A stretch of DNA of 39,395 nt from Gammaproteobacteria bacterium (GCA_024275115.1 JAJRZT010000007.1:1-39395), one strand, 5' to 3'; numbered from the stretch's first letter, positions 15,608-27,500 are shown. The notes: generated by a model from the letters alone, not told the origin. Made by a program: numbers and translations.

Positions 15608-15636
15608 ATAATGGGGCTTTTGGGTTGATTTGTCAA
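15608..15636 (-). promoter_or_regulatory. rpsT promoter
   Basis: On the minus strand, TTGACA (15631-15636) and CATTAT (15608-15613) are spaced by 17 bases, about 45 bases upstream of the rpsT start. Confidence 0.65.
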
Positions 15637-15782
15637 TAAATTTAAGCCGCTTTGTTAGTGTATATCGGTAATATATTATAAGGTATGATGTTATTCGAAA
15701 AACTTGTTTATTTGCAACAACTTACGTGCTTTTATTACATACAGACAAAATAATGCAATATTATCAATAACTTATCAATTAT

Positions 15783-17360
15783 ATGAGCCTGTTTAAATCA
15801 ACCCTTGTGGTCAGTGCCTTTACCCTGTTATCGCGGATTTCCGGTTTGGCGCGTGATATTGTTATGGCGCATTACTTTGGTGCAGGTAAAGCAACCGATG
15901 CTTTTTTTATTGCCTTTAAATTACCTAATTTTTTACGCCGCTTATTTGGTGAAGGTGCCTTTTCTCAGGCTTTTGTACCGGTATTAACCGAGTACAAGAT
16001 TCAGCGGGACAAGTCCGATGTGGCCGACCTGGTGCAGCACACCATGGGTACACTGGGCGGTATTTTAGTGCTTTTGTCCGTTGTTTGCCTGATAGCAGCA
16101 CCGGTTGTGGTGATGGCCATCGCCTGGGGCTATATCGGTCAGCCTGACAAAATTGCCCTAACCACCGATATGTTCCGGTTAACCTTTCCATATATTATTT
16201 TTATCTCCTTAACCGCGCTTTCATCCGGTGTTTTAAACACTTACGGTAAATTTGCGGTACCGGCTTTTACCCCGATTTTACTTAATCTAAGCCTGATTGG
16301 CTCGGCAATCTGGCTTGCACCCTATCTGGATGTGCCGGTAAAAGCACTGGCCTGGGGGGTGCTTTTTGCGGGTATTTTACAATTGGGTTTTCAGTTGCCG
16401 TTTTTGTACAAACTCGGTTTTTTGCGCTGGCCACGGTGGGGCTGGCGGCACTCTGGGGTGCGCCGTGTTATGAAATTAATGGCGCCAGGCATTATTGGCT
16501 CCTCTGCTATGCAAATTAACCTGCTGTTTGACCTTTTTGTGGCTTCTTTTCTGGTAACCGGCAGCATCACCTGGCTGTATTATGCAGACAGGATGCTGGA
16601 ATTCCCGTTAGGCGTGTTTGGCATTGCTTTAGCAACGGTGATTTTGCCAAGTTTATCCAGTAAGCATGCCGCTAAAGATCCCGAAGGTTTCTCGCATATG
16701 CTGGATTTTGCAATGCGCTGGGTTTTTATTGTTGGCCTGCCTGCCACCGTGGCGCTTTTTATCCTGGCCAAACCATTGCTGGCAACCTTTTTGCTGCATG
16801 GCGCGTATTCCATTGAGTCGATTGATATGTCGGTATTTGCATTGCAGGCCTACTCTTTTGGTTTATTGGCACATATGCTGGTTAAAGTACTGGCACCAGG
16901 GTATTTTGCCCGCCAGGACACCAAAACACCGATGAAAATTGGCCTGATTGCAATGGCCAGCAATATGGTGTTAAACGTTGTTTTTGTGGTGGGCTTATAC
17001 CTGCTGGCAGTCGATGGCCTGCATGCGGGTTTGGCGCTGGCAACAGCGGCTTCGGGGGTGATCAATGCCTACCTGTTATGGCGAGGTCTGGTACGCAAGA
17101 AAGTGCTTCAGCCCAATAAAGGCTGGTTGCGATTTAGCATACAGGTGAGCTTGGCCTGTTTGGTGATGGTAGCCGTTTTATTGGCATATTTAGGTAATAT
17201 TGCGCCGTGGTATGAGTTGAAACTGGGTAGCCAGATTATGAATTTATCGTTGCTGGTTATTGCGGGGGCGGGCAGCTACTTTGTGGTGTTGTTTATTCTG
17301 GGTATTCGCGTAAAAGATTTACGTCGGCCGGCTAAAAATTCAACGGATAGCTTGATATAA
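15783..17360 (+). CDS. murJ: Lipid II flippase MurJ
   Basis: The 525-residue polytopic protein has about 14 membrane segments and the MurJ start (TLLSRISGLARDIVMAHYFGAG) with the AFKLPNFLRRLFGEGAFSQAFVP segment. MurJ flips the peptidoglycan precursor lipid II to the periplasmic face. The conserved Arg residues of loop 1 (R18, R24 region) and RR in LRRLFGEG are present. The ATG at 15783 lacks a clear ribosome site. It leads the run ribF-ileS-lspA-fkpB-ispH; a 49-base gap follows. Confidence 0.95.
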   Translation: MSLFKSTLVVSAFTLLSRISGLARDIVMAHYFGAGKATDAFFIAFKLPNFLRRLFGEGAFSQAFVPVLTEYKIQRDKSDVADLVQHTMGTLGGILVLLSVVCLIAAPVVVMAIAWGYIGQPDKIALTTDMFRLTFPYIIFISLTALSSGVLNTYGKFAVPAFTPILLNLSLIGSAIWLAPYLDVPVKALAWGVLFAGILQLGFQLPFLYKLGFLRWPRWGWRHSGVRRVMKLMAPGIIGSSAMQINLLFDLFVASFLVTGSITWLYYADRMLEFPLGVFGIALATVILPSLSSKHAAKDPEGFSHMLDFAMRWVFIVGLPATVALFILAKPLLATFLLHGAYSIESIDMSVFALQAYSFGLLAHMLVKVLAPGYFARQDTKTPMKIGLIAMASNMVLNVVFVVGLYLLAVDGLHAGLALATAASGVINAYLLWRGLVRKKVLQPNKGWLRFSIQVSLACLVMVAVLLAYLGNIAPWYELKLGSQIMNLSLLVIAGAGSYFVVLFILGIRVKDLRRPAKNSTDSLI

Positions 17361-17378
17361 TGTGAAACAGAGTATAAT
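17352..17378 (+). promoter_or_regulatory. Possible internal promoter before ribF
   Basis: TATAAT at 17373-17378, with TTGATA at 17352-17357 (spacer 15, short), lies in the murJ-ribF gap. A second TATAAT occurs at 17356-17361. Confidence 0.4.
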
Positions 17379-17409
17379 GCAGAACAGGTTAAGCTAGCAG
17401 GGCATAAAT

Positions 17410-18351
17410 GTGGAATTGATCCGTGGACTTCATAATTTACGCCCGCAACACCATGGTTGTGTCGCCACTATTGGCAACTTTGATGGTGTGCATCTGGGGC
17501 ATCGGCATGTACTGGAACAGTTGGCAGATAAAGCCAGACAGTTTGGTTGCCCGAGTACAGTCATTACCTTTGAGCCGCAGCCCCTGGAATATTTTGTCGG
17601 CGATGCAGCACCGGCTCGATTGATGCGTTTGCGTGATAAAGTGTCCGCTTTGCAGCGCAATAAAGTGGAGCAAATTTTATCATTGCGCTTTAATAAAACG
17701 CTGGCAGACATGCCTTATCAGGAATTTATTGAACGGGTATTAGTTAAAGGATTAGGTGTTCGATATCTTGTGGTAGGTGATGACTTTCGTTTTGGTAAAG
17801 GCCGTGAAGGCAACTTTGCACATTTAGTTGCAGCAGGTAAAAAGCACCAGTTTGAAGTTGTTCATATGCCAACCTTTAATATTGGAACCGATGCGGAAAC
17901 AGGGCGGGTGAGCAGTACCCGTATTCGAACGGCATTAGAAGCCGGGCAATTTAAAGAAGCTGAAAAGTTACTCGGGCATCATTATAAAATGACGGGCCGC
18001 GTGGCACACGGTGAAAAATTAGGTCGGGAACTGGGTTTTCCAACGGCCAATATTCATCTGCACCGAAAGGTCACACCGTTGCATGGCATTTATGTTGTCG
18101 AGGTTGGCTGCTTACAGCAACAGCCGGTGCAGGGTGTTGCGAGCATTGGAACGCGCCCCGTAGTGAAGGGTAAAAAAGTTATTTTAGAAGTCTTTTTGTT
18201 TGATTTTAATCAAACAATTTATGGCAAATACATTGAAGTCAGTTTTTTGAAAAAATTAAGAGACGAGTTGCCGTTTGATTCGTTAGATGCATTAAAGGAA
18301 CAAATAGCCGTTGATGTTGAGCAGGCGAAATATTTTTTTAAAAAGAAATAA
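17410..18351 (+). CDS. ribF: Bifunctional riboflavin kinase / FAD synthetase
   Basis: The 313-residue enzyme has the usual two domains. The N-terminal FMN adenylyltransferase domain shows GNFDGVHLGHRHVL and SSTRIRTAL; the C-terminal flavokinase domain (from about 185) shows GRVAHGEKLGRELGFPTANI. It converts riboflavin to FMN and then FAD in the cytosol. The start is a GTG at 17410; an ATG at 17408 is out of frame. The position before ileS is the conserved one. Confidence 0.96.
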   Translation: MELIRGLHNLRPQHHGCVATIGNFDGVHLGHRHVLEQLADKARQFGCPSTVITFEPQPLEYFVGDAAPARLMRLRDKVSALQRNKVEQILSLRFNKTLADMPYQEFIERVLVKGLGVRYLVVGDDFRFGKGREGNFAHLVAAGKKHQFEVVHMPTFNIGTDAETGRVSSTRIRTALEAGQFKEAEKLLGHHYKMTGRVAHGEKLGRELGFPTANIHLHRKVTPLHGIYVVEVGCLQQQPVQGVASIGTRPVVKGKKVILEVFLFDFNQTIYGKYIEVSFLKKLRDELPFDSLDALKEQIAVDVEQAKYFFKKK

Positions 18352-18436
18352 CATTTAGTTGCAGGATTATCATTGTAAGCGATAGGCGGCAATTTGAATG
18401 AAAACAGTTATAAATTTAACAAGGTAAACAAACACC

Positions 18437-21334
18437 GTGGCAGATTATAAAGATACATTAAATTTACCCAAAACAGACTTTCCAATGCGGGGTAACCTGG
18501 CAAACCGTGAGCCGGCGTTCTTAAAGCAATGGGTCGACATGGATTTGTATGCACAGTTACGTAAACTGTCCGAACAACAAAATCGACCCAAGTTTTATTT
18601 ACACGATGGCCCGCCTTATGCCAACGGTAATATTCATATTGGCCATGCGGTTAATAAAGTTTTAAAAGATATTATTATTAAATCAAAAACACTCAGCGGT
18701 TTTGACGCGCCTTATACACCGGGCTGGGATTGCCATGGTTTACCCATTGAATTAATGGTTGAGAAAAAAATCGGCAAAGCCGGTGTTAAAGTGACCCCGG
18801 CGGAGTTCCGTAAAGCTTGTCGAGCGTATGCGCTTAAACAGGTAGATGGCCAACGTGAAGACTTTAAACGCTTAGGTGTTTTAGGTGACTGGGATAACCC
18901 TTATCTTACAATGAACTTTAAAACCGAAGCCGATATTGTAAGGAGCCTGGGTAAAATTATTGAAGCAGGGCACTTGCATAAAGGTTCCAAGCCGGTGCAC
19001 TGGTGCGTGGATTGTGGTTCGGCATTAGCAGAAGCTGAAGTTGAATACGAAGACAAAAAATCCCCGGCGATTGATGTACGCTTTGAAGTGCTCGATGATG
19101 AAGCATTAAAAATCCGCTGTACAGATTTAGATAAAGAATTATTAAAAGGTAAGCTTACCTCGGTTGTTATCTGGACAACCACTCCCTGGACACTGCCTGC
19201 CAATCAGGCTGTTGCGGTTAACCCCAAGTTTGAATACAGCATTGTAATGGTCGACAGCGTTACCGACCATGTACCTGAATGTTTATTGCTTGCTTCCGAT
19301 ATGGTTGAAGACATTATGCAGCGTTATGGCATTAGCCATTATAAAGTTGCAGGTAAATGCACAGGCGAAGATTTAGAAGGCTTAAAGTTGGCACACCCTT
19401 TTTATGATCGGGAAGTGCCTGTTATTTTAGGTGACCATGTTACTTTAGAAGCCGGTACTGGTTGTGTGCATACGGCACCAGGGCATGGTCAGGACGATTA
19501 TGTGGTCGGTCAGCGTTATCATTTAAAAATAGACAACCCGGTGGGTGCCGATGGTACCTTTGTAAAAGGAACACCGCTATTTGAAGGGCAGCATGTTTTT
19601 AAAGCCAATTCGAGCGTTATTGAAACTTTAAAAACGAATAGCAAACTGGTACACGACGAGGCCTTGCAACACAGTTACCCGCATTGCTGGCGGCATAAAA
19701 CCCCGATTATTTTCCGTGCGACACCGCAATGGTTTATCAGCATGGATAAAAAGGGTTTGCGCGATAAAGCCATGGCTGCTATCAAAAAAACTCAATGGAT
19801 GCCCGACTGGGGGCAAGCGCGAATTGAAAAAATGGTCGAGAGTAGACCAGACTGGTGTGTGTCGCGGCAGCGTACCTGGGGTGTGCCTATTGCTTTGTTC
19901 GTGCATAAGGAAACGTCGAAGTTACACCCACGTAGTGTGGAACTGATTGAACAGGTTGCACAGAAAATTGAACAGCAGGGGATTGATGCCTGGTTTGATT
20001 TAGAGCCTAAAGATTTACTGGCTGATGATGCCGACGATTATTTAAAAGTAACCGACACGCTGGATGTCTGGTTTGACTCCGGTGTTACGCATTACTCCGT
20101 GATGAACAAAATGTTGGGTGTAACAGATTACCCGGTTGCGGATCTGTATCTGGAAGGTTCAGACCAACACCGTGGCTGGTTCCAGTCTTCGTTATTAACC
20201 TCGGTTGCGATGCAAGGTGTTGCACCGTATAAATCGGTATTAACACACGGCTTTGCGGTGGATGCGAAAGGCCAGAAAATGTCAAAGTCAAAAGGCAACG
20301 TGGTGGCGCCGCAAAAGGTCATTAAAAACCTGGGTGCCGATATTGTGCGCTTATGGATTGCCGCAACCGATTACACTGCCGAAATGACGGTGTCGGATGA
20401 AATTTTAAAACGCTCATCCGATGCTTATCGTCGTATTCGAAACACAGCACGTTATTTGTTATCTAATATTAATGATTTTGATCCAACTAAAGATTGTGTC
20501 GCCGTTGAGAACCTACTCGAACTGGACAAGTGGGCGATAGAGAAAACGGCGCGTTTACAGCAGCGTATTGAAACCGCGTACGATGAATATGATTTTCATA
20601 GTATTTATCAAATGATCCATAACTTCTGTGCCATTGAACTGGGTAGTTTTTATCTGGATATTACCAAAGACCGTCAATACACCATGCAGGCCAATAGCCT
20701 TGGGCGGCGTTCATCACAAACAGCCATGTATTATATTAGTGAAGCACTGGTGTTATGGATGGCTCCGATTTTAAGTTTTACTGCCGAAGATATCTGGCAG
20801 GCATTGCCTACGAATAAAGTCGATAGCGAAGGGAAGAGTGCTAAACGGGAAGCATCGGTATTTTTAAATACATGGTATAAATTAGTCGAATGTTATGTTG
20901 ATAAAAAAGCAGCCGATGTTACGCTAACACAATGGGGTAAAATATCAGAAGTACGCGATGCCGTTTATAAAGAACTGGAACGCCTGCGTGCGGATGGTGT
21001 GATAGGTTCTGGGTTAGAATCGAAAGTGACTATTTATTGCGGTCGTGAAATTCACGATGTATTGGCAACACTAAAAGATGAACTCCGTTTTGTGCTAATT
21101 ACTTCGTATGCTTCGATTGAACTGGTGGTTGATAACCCGCCGAGTACATCCGTTCACACCACCTTATCAAGCAATGACGATATTTGGGTGGCCGTAACGA
21201 AAGCAGACGAAGGAAAATGTGCACGCTGTTGGCATTTACGGGAGGATGTCGGCAGTAACAGCACACACCCTGAATTATGTGGTCGCTGCATTGAAAATGT
21301 GGATGCAACAGGCGAGGAGCGAAGCTTTGCGTAA
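18437..21334 (+). CDS. ileS: Isoleucyl-tRNA synthetase
   Basis: The 965-residue class I synthetase has the HIGH motif ([11 protein letters not shown], about 64-74), the editing-domain [12 protein letters not shown], the KMSKS loop ([13 protein letters not shown], near 613) and a C-terminal zinc finger ([18 protein letters not shown]). Presence of the zinc finger marks the bacterial type. It starts with GTG at 18437 and AAGG upstream. The end overlaps lspA by 8 bases on the start chosen for lspA. Confidence 0.97.
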   Translation: MADYKDTLNLPKTDFPMRGNLANREPAFLKQWVDMDLYAQLRKLSEQQNRPKFYLHDGPPYANGNIHIGHAVNKVLKDIIIKSKTLSGFDAPYTPGWDCHGLPIELMVEKKIGKAGVKVTPAEFRKACRAYALKQVDGQREDFKRLGVLGDWDNPYLTMNFKTEADIVRSLGKIIEAGHLHKGSKPVHWCVDCGSALAEAEVEYEDKKSPAIDVRFEVLDDEALKIRCTDLDKELLKGKLTSVVIWTTTPWTLPANQAVAVNPKFEYSIVMVDSVTDHVPECLLLASDMVEDIMQRYGISHYKVAGKCTGEDLEGLKLAHPFYDREVPVILGDHVTLEAGTGCVHTAPGHGQDDYVVGQRYHLKIDNPVGADGTFVKGTPLFEGQHVFKANSSVIETLKTNSKLVHDEALQHSYPHCWRHKTPIIFRATPQWFISMDKKGLRDKAMAAIKKTQWMPDWGQARIEKMVESRPDWCVSRQRTWGVPIALFVHKETSKLHPRSVELIEQVAQKIEQQGIDAWFDLEPKDLLADDADDYLKVTDTLDVWFDSGVTHYSVMNKMLGVTDYPVADLYLEGSDQHRGWFQSSLLTSVAMQGVAPYKSVLTHGFAVDAKGQKMSKSKGNVVAPQKVIKNLGADIVRLWIAATDYTAEMTVSDEILKRSSDAYRRIRNTARYLLSNINDFDPTKDCVAVENLLELDKWAIEKTARLQQRIETAYDEYDFHSIYQMIHNFCAIELGSFYLDITKDRQYTMQANSLGRRSSQTAMYYISEALVLWMAPILSFTAEDIWQALPTNKVDSEGKSAKREASVFLNTWYKLVECYVDKKAADVTLTQWGKISEVRDAVYKELERLRADGVIGSGLESKVTIYCGREIHDVLATLKDELRFVLITSYASIELVVDNPPSTSVHTTLSSNDDIWVAVTKADEGKCARCWHLREDVGSNSTHPELCGRCIENVDATGEERSFA

Positions 21335-21809
21335 CTGGATGATTATCGCAGCGGCTATTGTTATCGCCGATCAAATTACTAAATATATTGCGTCTGCAGA
21401 ATTGAAAATGTATGAAGCTGTTGCAGTAATGCCAATGTTTAATTTTACTTTAATGCATAATGAAGGCGCTGCATTCAGTTTTTTAAGTGATGCCGGTGGC
21501 TGGCAGCGCTGGTTCTTTACGATCATATCCTTCGTTGTTAGCATCGTACTTATTTTCTGGATCAAGAGACTTAAGCCTGAAGAAAAATTTCAGGCACTGG
21601 CCTTTACCTTTATTTTAGGCGGCGCAATCGGTAACCTGATAGACCGTGTTCTTTTAGGATACGTTGTTGATTTTATCGATATTTATTATAACGCGTATCA
21701 CTGGCCGGCCTTTAATATTGCAGATTCTGCCATAACCATTGGCGTGGTGATATTAATTGTGGATACAATTTTCCCTAACGTGTTTCAAAAAAAATCAAAA
21801 CCTGATTAA
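21327..21809 (+). CDS. lspA: Lipoprotein signal peptidase II
   Basis: This is a four-helix membrane aspartyl protease that cleaves the signal peptide from lipidated prolipoproteins. The catalytic aspartates lie in GNLIDRV...VVDFIDIY and [11 protein letters not shown], and the [22 protein letters not shown] block is diagnostic. The start is uncertain: TTG at 21327 has GGAG seven bases upstream and gives the usual length (160 residues); ATGs at 21303 and 21339 are alternatives with poor ribosome sites. It overlaps the ileS end, as is common in this operon. Confidence 0.93.
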   Translation: MRNWMIIAAAIVIADQITKYIASAELKMYEAVAVMPMFNFTLMHNEGAAFSFLSDAGGWQRWFFTIISFVVSIVLIFWIKRLKPEEKFQALAFTFILGGAIGNLIDRVLLGYVVDFIDIYYNAYHWPAFNIADSAITIGVVILIVDTIFPNVFQKKSKPD

Positions 21810-21872
21810 CCATGAAGAAATTTTTTAGTTTGTAACCTCCGTGTTTCAAAATTTTTCTAAAGAGTATTAAAA

Positions 21873-22406
21873 ATGACAGAAATAAGCGCCATTACTATTT
21901 GCCCCGGCAGCGAAGTAACCATGAACTTTACTTTAAGCTTGCCAGACGGCACGGTTGCCGATTGTACCGATGAAAATGAACCCATGACCTTTACCATGGG
22001 TGACGGCACCTTAATCGAAGGTCTGGAAATGATGCTCTATGGTTTAAAAGAAGGTGCCAAACAGTGTTTATCAATTGATCCAGTGGATGCCTTTGGTTTT
22101 CCTGACGAAGAAAGTATCCATATGATGCCACGAGAAGAATTTGATTCTTCCTTTAAGCTGGAAGAAGGCGTGATTATTGAATTTACAACACCGTCTGGCG
22201 AAGCCGTACCGGGGACTATAAAAGAAATAACCGAAACAGAAGTTAAAGTTGATTTTAACCATCCCTGTGCGGGTTTTGTGGTGACATTTGATGTGGAAAT
22301 TCTAAAAATTAAACCTGGCCAGGCACAACTGGATGCGATTAAAAATGGCGATTTTATTCAGGCTGATATAGGCGAAGACGTACCAAACAAGAACGAGCAA
22401 CATTAA
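21873..22406 (+). CDS. fkpB: FKBP-type peptidyl-prolyl isomerase FkpB/SlpA
   Basis: The 177-residue cytosolic protein has an FKBP domain interrupted by an IF (insert-in-flap) domain, as in Slp[53 protein letters not shown] and [15 protein letters not shown]. It catalyses prolyl isomerisation and acts as a chaperone. A charged tail extends past the domain. The stop shares one base with the ispH start, in keeping with the conserved order lspA-fkpB-ispH. Confidence 0.95.
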   Translation: MTEISAITICPGSEVTMNFTLSLPDGTVADCTDENEPMTFTMGDGTLIEGLEMMLYGLKEGAKQCLSIDPVDAFGFPDEESIHMMPREEFDSSFKLEEGVIIEFTTPSGEAVPGTIKEITETEVKVDFNHPCAGFVVTFDVEILKIKPGQAQLDAIKNGDFIQADIGEDVPNKNEQH

Positions 22407-23344
22407 TGCAGGTTTTACTCGCTAATCCACGTGGTTTTTGTGCCGGTGTTGACCGTGCCATTGAAATTGTTGAACGTGCACTGGATTTATTTGGTGCGCC
22501 TATCTATGTACGCCATGAAGTGGTACATAATAAATATGTGGTGGATTGCTTACGTGATAACGGCGCTATTTTTATTGAAGACCTGAGTGACGTGCCTGAA
22601 GGTGCAACCCTTATTTTTAGTGCGCATGGTGTATCACAAGCGGTACGACGGGAAGCAAAACGGCGTGGTTTTAAAGTATTTGATGCAACCTGTCCATTGG
22701 TTACCAAGGTGCATATGGAAGTATCGCGCTTTAGTCAAACAGGGCAGGAAGGTATTTTAATTGGTCACCATGGACACCCTGAAGTAGAAGGCACCATGGG
22801 GCAATTTGACGGGCAGCAGGGCGGTAAAATATATCTAATTGAAACAGCCAGTGATGTTGCGCAACTTGATGTGAACAACCCCGATGAGCTGGCATACTTT
22901 ACACAAACAACCTTGTCGATGGATGACACCGCTGAAGTCATTAATGCATTAGTGCAACGCTTCCCAAAAATCCAGGGCCCCAAAAAAGAAGATATTTGTT
23001 ATGCAACGCAAAACAGGCAAGATGCAGTCAAGGAACTGGTTGCCGCCTGTGATATATTGTTTGTTGTAGGTTCCCCCAATAGCTCTAATTCAAACCGGTT
23101 GCGCGAAGTGGCTGACCGTTTAAATGTGCCCGCTTACTTAATTGACAATGAAACAGAAATAGACAGAAACTTATTACGTGGCAAGAAAAAAATTGGTTTA
23201 ACCGCAGGCGCGTCTGCACCTGAAGTGCTGGTTGAAAAAGTATTGCAACGTTTAAAGGAGTGGGGCGTTGCGGATAAGGATATTATTCAAAACCAGGGCG
23301 TAAAAGAAACGGTTGTTTTTTCTTTGCCTAAAGAACTTAAATAA
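22406..23344 (+). CDS. ispH: 4-hydroxy-3-methylbut-2-enyl diphosphate reductase
   Basis: The 312-residue Fe-S enzyme catalyses the last step of the MEP isoprenoid pathway, giving IPP and DMAPP. The three cluster cysteines are present ([29 protein letters not shown]), with the substrate-binding [10 protein letters not shown] and TAGASAPE motifs. It ends the housekeeping run and converges on the minor-pilin cluster with a 20-base gap. Confidence 0.97.
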   Translation: MQVLLANPRGFCAGVDRAIEIVERALDLFGAPIYVRHEVVHNKYVVDCLRDNGAIFIEDLSDVPEGATLIFSAHGVSQAVRREAKRRGFKVFDATCPLVTKVHMEVSRFSQTGQEGILIGHHGHPEVEGTMGQFDGQQGGKIYLIETASDVAQLDVNNPDELAYFTQTTLSMDDTAEVINALVQRFPKIQGPKKEDICYATQNRQDAVKELVAACDILFVVGSPNSSNSNRLREVADRLNVPAYLIDNETEIDRNLLRGKKKIGLTAGASAPEVLVEKVLQRLKEWGVADKDIIQNQGVKETVVFSLPKELK

Positions 23345-23364
23345 TTTTAGCAAGATAGCGGAAA

Positions 23365-23670
23365 TTATTCCTGTCTGTCAAAAAAGCCTTTTGCACCGGG
23401 ATAACCCAGTTTTGCAGCCTCGTCTATATATTTAACCGCTAACTCTATATTTTTCTTTGTACCCTGGCCATTAAAATACATGACTCCCACATAGTATTTC
23501 GCACATGCATTTTTATAGCGCGCTAATTTGTTCATATGTTTAAATGCTTTGGCATATTGGCCGTTATCATAAAATATTTTACCAATATTACAGGATGCAT
23601 CTGCATAAGATATTTGTGGTATGGCAAAATATAAACTTACAAGTAATAAAAAGCTAAAAATCTTTTTCAT
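23365..23670 (-). CDS. Small secreted Sel1-like repeat protein
   Basis: The 101-residue protein has a clear signal peptide (MKKIFSFLLLVSLYFAIPQ, cleavage near SYADA). The mature part has two TPR/Sel1-like repeats, the second a good Sel1 match (YYVGVMYFNGQGTKKNIELAV followed by EAAKLGYPGAKG). Two cysteines may pair. The ATG at 23670 has GGAG seven bases upstream; the ATG at 23676 is too close to it. It lies 27 bases after pilE in the same direction and is probably the last gene of the pilin operon. Its role there is unknown. It is not an evident pilY2. Confidence 0.8.
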   Translation of the reverse strand: MKKIFSFLLLVSLYFAIPQISYADASCNIGKIFYDNGQYAKAFKHMNKLARYKNACAKYYVGVMYFNGQGTKKNIELAVKYIDEAAKLGYPGAKGFFDRQE

Positions 23671-23697
23671 TGTCATTCTCCAAAATAGAATATTTAC

Positions 23698-24336
23698 CTA
23701 GTTACTGCCCCAGCAACGTCGGGTTGAATGGAATGGGCCTTCTGAAGCTGGCCCCGGTTGCGAAACAAGCGGGTCGCCTGCTTCTGGCGCACGATCGGGA
23801 TGGGCTGAGGCTAAATGGCCTTTTAGACCATTATTGTCAAGGGTGAAGGCGTTACACTCCAGATCTAATCTTTGAGGACGTGTAGCAATAGCGGTAGTGG
23901 TTATCGTAAAGGCAATGCCTCTGGCGGGAAGATCTGGGTCAGGCGTAATGGCAACAGCGATAGAATACAAGCCGCGGCAGGATTCATAGCGGTTAGCAGC
24001 GCCGCCTACCCAACGAAAGCCCCTGTTTTGAGTACAAACGGCATTAAGTGTACCGTCGGTGCTGTCTGGACCAACATTTACCTGTGGTAGGTAACGGTTG
24101 TGTGCATTAGCGACAGTAACGGCGCCGGGTGGATTATTCCAGACAAAGCCATTGACACTGTCTGAGGCATGCTGGGTTAATGCTAGTGCGACAGCCGAGG
24201 TAGCTATGATTGCATCGGTACGGTTATTGGAACGACCTTGTTCAACATACATAGGCCAGCCAACGGTAGCAATAATGCCAATAATGGCTATTACTATCAC
24301 TATTTCGACTAAATTAAAACCCGTTTGCCGTCTCAC
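23698..24336 (-). CDS. pilE: Type IV minor pilin PilE-like
   Basis: The prepilin motif G-FNLVEIVIVIAIIGI follows a 6-residue leader (MRRQTG), with Glu5 in place after cleavage; Asn replaces the usual Thr at position 2. The globular domain is larger than usual (212 residues in total) and has four or more cysteines, including the C-terminal RRCWGSN. PilD would cleave and methylate it, and it would enter the priming minor-pilin complex. The start chosen is GTG at 24336, preceded by AGAGGA; the ATG at 24360 has no such site. It is downstream of pilY1, as in Pseudomonas. Confidence 0.85.
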   Translation of the reverse strand: MRRQTGFNLVEIVIVIAIIGIIATVGWPMYVEQGRSNNRTDAIIATSAVALALTQHASDSVNGFVWNNPPGAVTVANAHNRYLPQVNVGPDSTDGTLNAVCTQNRGFRWVGGAANRYESCRGLYSIAVAITPDPDLPARGIAFTITTTAIATRPQRLDLECNAFTLDNNGLKGHLASAHPDRAPEAGDPLVSQPGPASEGPFHSTRRCWGSN

Positions 24337-24448
24337 TGTTAATCCTCTATAAATTAGCATATTAATTCTAAATTTCCCTGTCTTCTTGCGGTAGGTACAA
24401 AATCATTGAGCTTCCAAAGGGGCTAGCCAAGCTTCCGCGTTGGTCGTC

Positions 24449-24480
24449 AAGGGGGGCGCGGTTGTTCCCCCGTTGACACT
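24449..24480 (-). other. Hairpin in the pilY1-pilE gap
   Basis: GTCAAGGGGGG pairs with CCCCCGTTGAC (one mismatch) around a 10-base loop. It lacks a T-run on the minus strand and lies in the 182-base gap between pilY1 and the pilE start, so it could be a processing or regulatory element. Several smaller inverted repeats (AGCTT/AAGCT near 24410-24433) follow. Confidence 0.4.
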
Positions 24481-24518
24481 ATATAATTGATTTCAATTGT
24501 AACTTTGTTTTTACACTG

Positions 24519-27500
24519 TTATTTGTCAGGGCGCAGTTCCCGCCAGGATAATCGACCTTCTTTTAGACCGCTACCGATTTCTACATCTTCTACGTCAACA
24601 TTACTGCAATCAGGTCCAGTACAACCTGTGCCAATATTAGGGGTTCTACTGGTTTGGGTATATTGCTTGTCACTAATAAAGCTGGAACTTGCTGGAATAC
24701 CATCAACTTGCCGACCTACTGCGATGTTACCATTCACCCTGTCACTGTTGTCGACAATACCATCACCATTCACATCGAAGATGGAGTTTTTAGGTGCACC
24801 ACCGGTATTAAAGTCAACAGACATTAACCAACCTGTACCACCGTAGCCGCAAGTTTGTGCGTTAGGAATTAAAGTATTAAAGAAGAGTGTTTTAAAGCGA
24901 ATAAATGGTTTTACTACAACACGTTCTTCTGCATCAAAATTACCAGTATCTTGAGGGTCTAGATCGATATACCAACCATATTTTTGGCTCCAGTCAATAG
25001 TGTTTGATGTAATTGTACGGAATTCACCAAAAGCAGTGGTATTGCTTGTTATAACTTGCTCAACTAAATTTGCACTTGTTGTATTAGTACGGTCATCGGT
25101 TAACTGGCCTGTCCCCGAGTCCCATATACTGTAGAAAGTATTTATTTTTGTTGTGCCGATATTATCGCCTGATGCGTGATATTGCCCCGTGCCAAACGAC
25201 ACAAGAATATTAGGTTCAGTTGTAGCGCTTGTACTGATGGAGAGGTTTCTGGCTAGAGCAGGTTTCGATGTAATGGGTTGAATAGCACCTGAAGGGTCTG
25301 TTGCTGTAAACAATGGTTTAGGTGTAACACCTTGTGTATAGGCAACGTTAAAGTCTGTTGAGCCACAGTTTGCACCGCTACAGGTTAAATCAAAGGCCCA
25401 CATATTGCCCTGGACATCACCCGCATAAACTCGATCTAAAATTTTATCACCGTCAGTATCTGCAAGCGCAGGTGTGGATAAACCATTACAGTTCCCCGCA
25501 GTTGCACTACCTACTTGTGTATCAATTTTTATATAGTCAGCCGTTGAAGGGTTGGTGCCTAGTGTCCAGGTACCATCCAGGCCGCCATCCAGGAATAATA
25601 CATATAAAACAGCATGGCAGCTTGCACCTGCTGTGAAAGTACCGCTGCCATTATCATCCTGGTAGCCATTACCAAAAATAACAGCCCATCGATTTAAACC
25701 ATCAGCACCGACGGCATTGGTTAAAGCAATCGTTGGTCGGCTATAAGTACGTCCAAGATCGGCATCATCACTGTTGGTGAACTCCCAGAGGATTTTATCT
25801 GCTGCATTGGCTTCTGTAATCGTTAATGGATCGGTAACATCTAATGCAAAGATACCGGTATTCACCGCACCGCGTGAGCCACCAATTAATATAGTATGCC
25901 AGGCATCCGAGGTTGTTTTAAAGTCTGCTTGTGCAGAGTTTTTTACGCGACCATAAATGTCAGCATAGGTGGGTGATAAGTCTAAATAGTATTTATGTGA
26001 ATAGGATGGTTTTGCGAGATAATGTAAACCTTCATTAAGTTGGTTTGAATAAACAAATGAAGGGATATACGCAAAGAGCTCGTCACCGGCTTTGTTTCTA
26101 ATGCCTCCTCCTGCTGCTTTAGTTCTTAAAGCATGCAACATGCCATCGTTTGCTGCAGCATAAAGCACAGTTGTACGGTCTTTTTTTAATGTCTGGTAAT
26201 CTGAATAGCGGTTTCCGGTTATACCAAATTTATTACTTGGTTTTTCGATGGTTGGCCAGCGAAGTTTTGGTGCACCAATAAACAGAGGGTTTGCATTAAT
26301 GATATCGCCTAAAACAGATTGACGAGTACGAAAAGTAGGTGAGTTGCTAATGGATTCATAAGTACGATCGCCTCGAATATAGTCCACCATGCGACTAACA
26401 TATTGTTGGCTATCTGTTTTTGCAGAGCCAGTTGCACTGGTACAAGGTAGGCCGCCAACCAGCGGTGCATCAGGCCCGGCACAGAGATCATTAATCATAT
26501 CTGTTGTAATTTCATCTGCAGCAGGTGCTGTAAAATCAACAGGAGTTGTAAAGGCGATGCCTTTTTGGGTATTTTTATCAAAGGTGATAATCTCGCGATT
26601 ATCAACAAAGGTTGAAGTGCCGCTATTGTAAGCAAGATCATCAATATGAGTTGAGGCATTCCAGCAATTTTCTGTCACATTAAGTGTGCAATTAAACAAA
26701 ATATCACCATTAGTTGGGTCAATCGGGAATGAATAAATTTCACCACTCCAGCGTGCGGTACTAAATTGTGCCTGATAGATTGTAGTGTCACTGCCTAGTG
26801 TACTGGTATTGAAAGTAACCGCCGATGCGGAAGACGTTGTTGCAAGGATGCTGCTGGTAGCCGCACTAAAATCTGCGGCTAGTTCACTTGCATTGGATGA
26901 AGTGAAGTATTGGCCGCCACCTTGTGCAGCTGCATCATCTAATAGTTTATTATTTAGCGCGTCCTGATCGGCGAAGGCAATGGTGTAAGTGCGAACATTA
27001 TTAATAATTTCGTTACCATCGTAGTCATCAATATCGGGACGTAAGTCAATTTCAAACATTGCCTGAGCAACATCATCCAGGTAGTCACTGCCATTAGTGC
27101 TATAAATATAATTACCGGTTGTTTTTCTGTCATCACTATTACAGCCTGTACTACAGTCATCATCATAATCTTGTAGAACAGCAGGGATATTCTGGTCCCT
27201 GGTTGAAACACCATCTGACATAAAAATAACAAAGTTATTCTGACACCAGTACTGAACAGGGGATTCCTGATTACCACTATTTGCCATAGTTGGAAAAACA
27301 GTTCCACGGTTATATTTTGCGGCTGACGGAGTATTAGGGTGCAGTTCCAACTGGTTAGAGCCGGTACCCGATGTTTCACCATTTGTTTCAGATGTGCTGC
27401 CAGTAGGGAGGTTGCCTGGGTCAATGTTGCCAGTATCCCCCATAAAATACCGTCCAATCTGATGTAACGCTTCGGCCATTGGAGTCCAGCCACTGTGAGA

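Noticed and set aside
24361..24518. c-di-GMP riboswitch before pilE
   Set aside because: The gap has GGAAGCTTGGCTAGCC on the minus strand, but the conserved GEMM-I core (GCAAACC and ACGCAAAGCC) could not be found.
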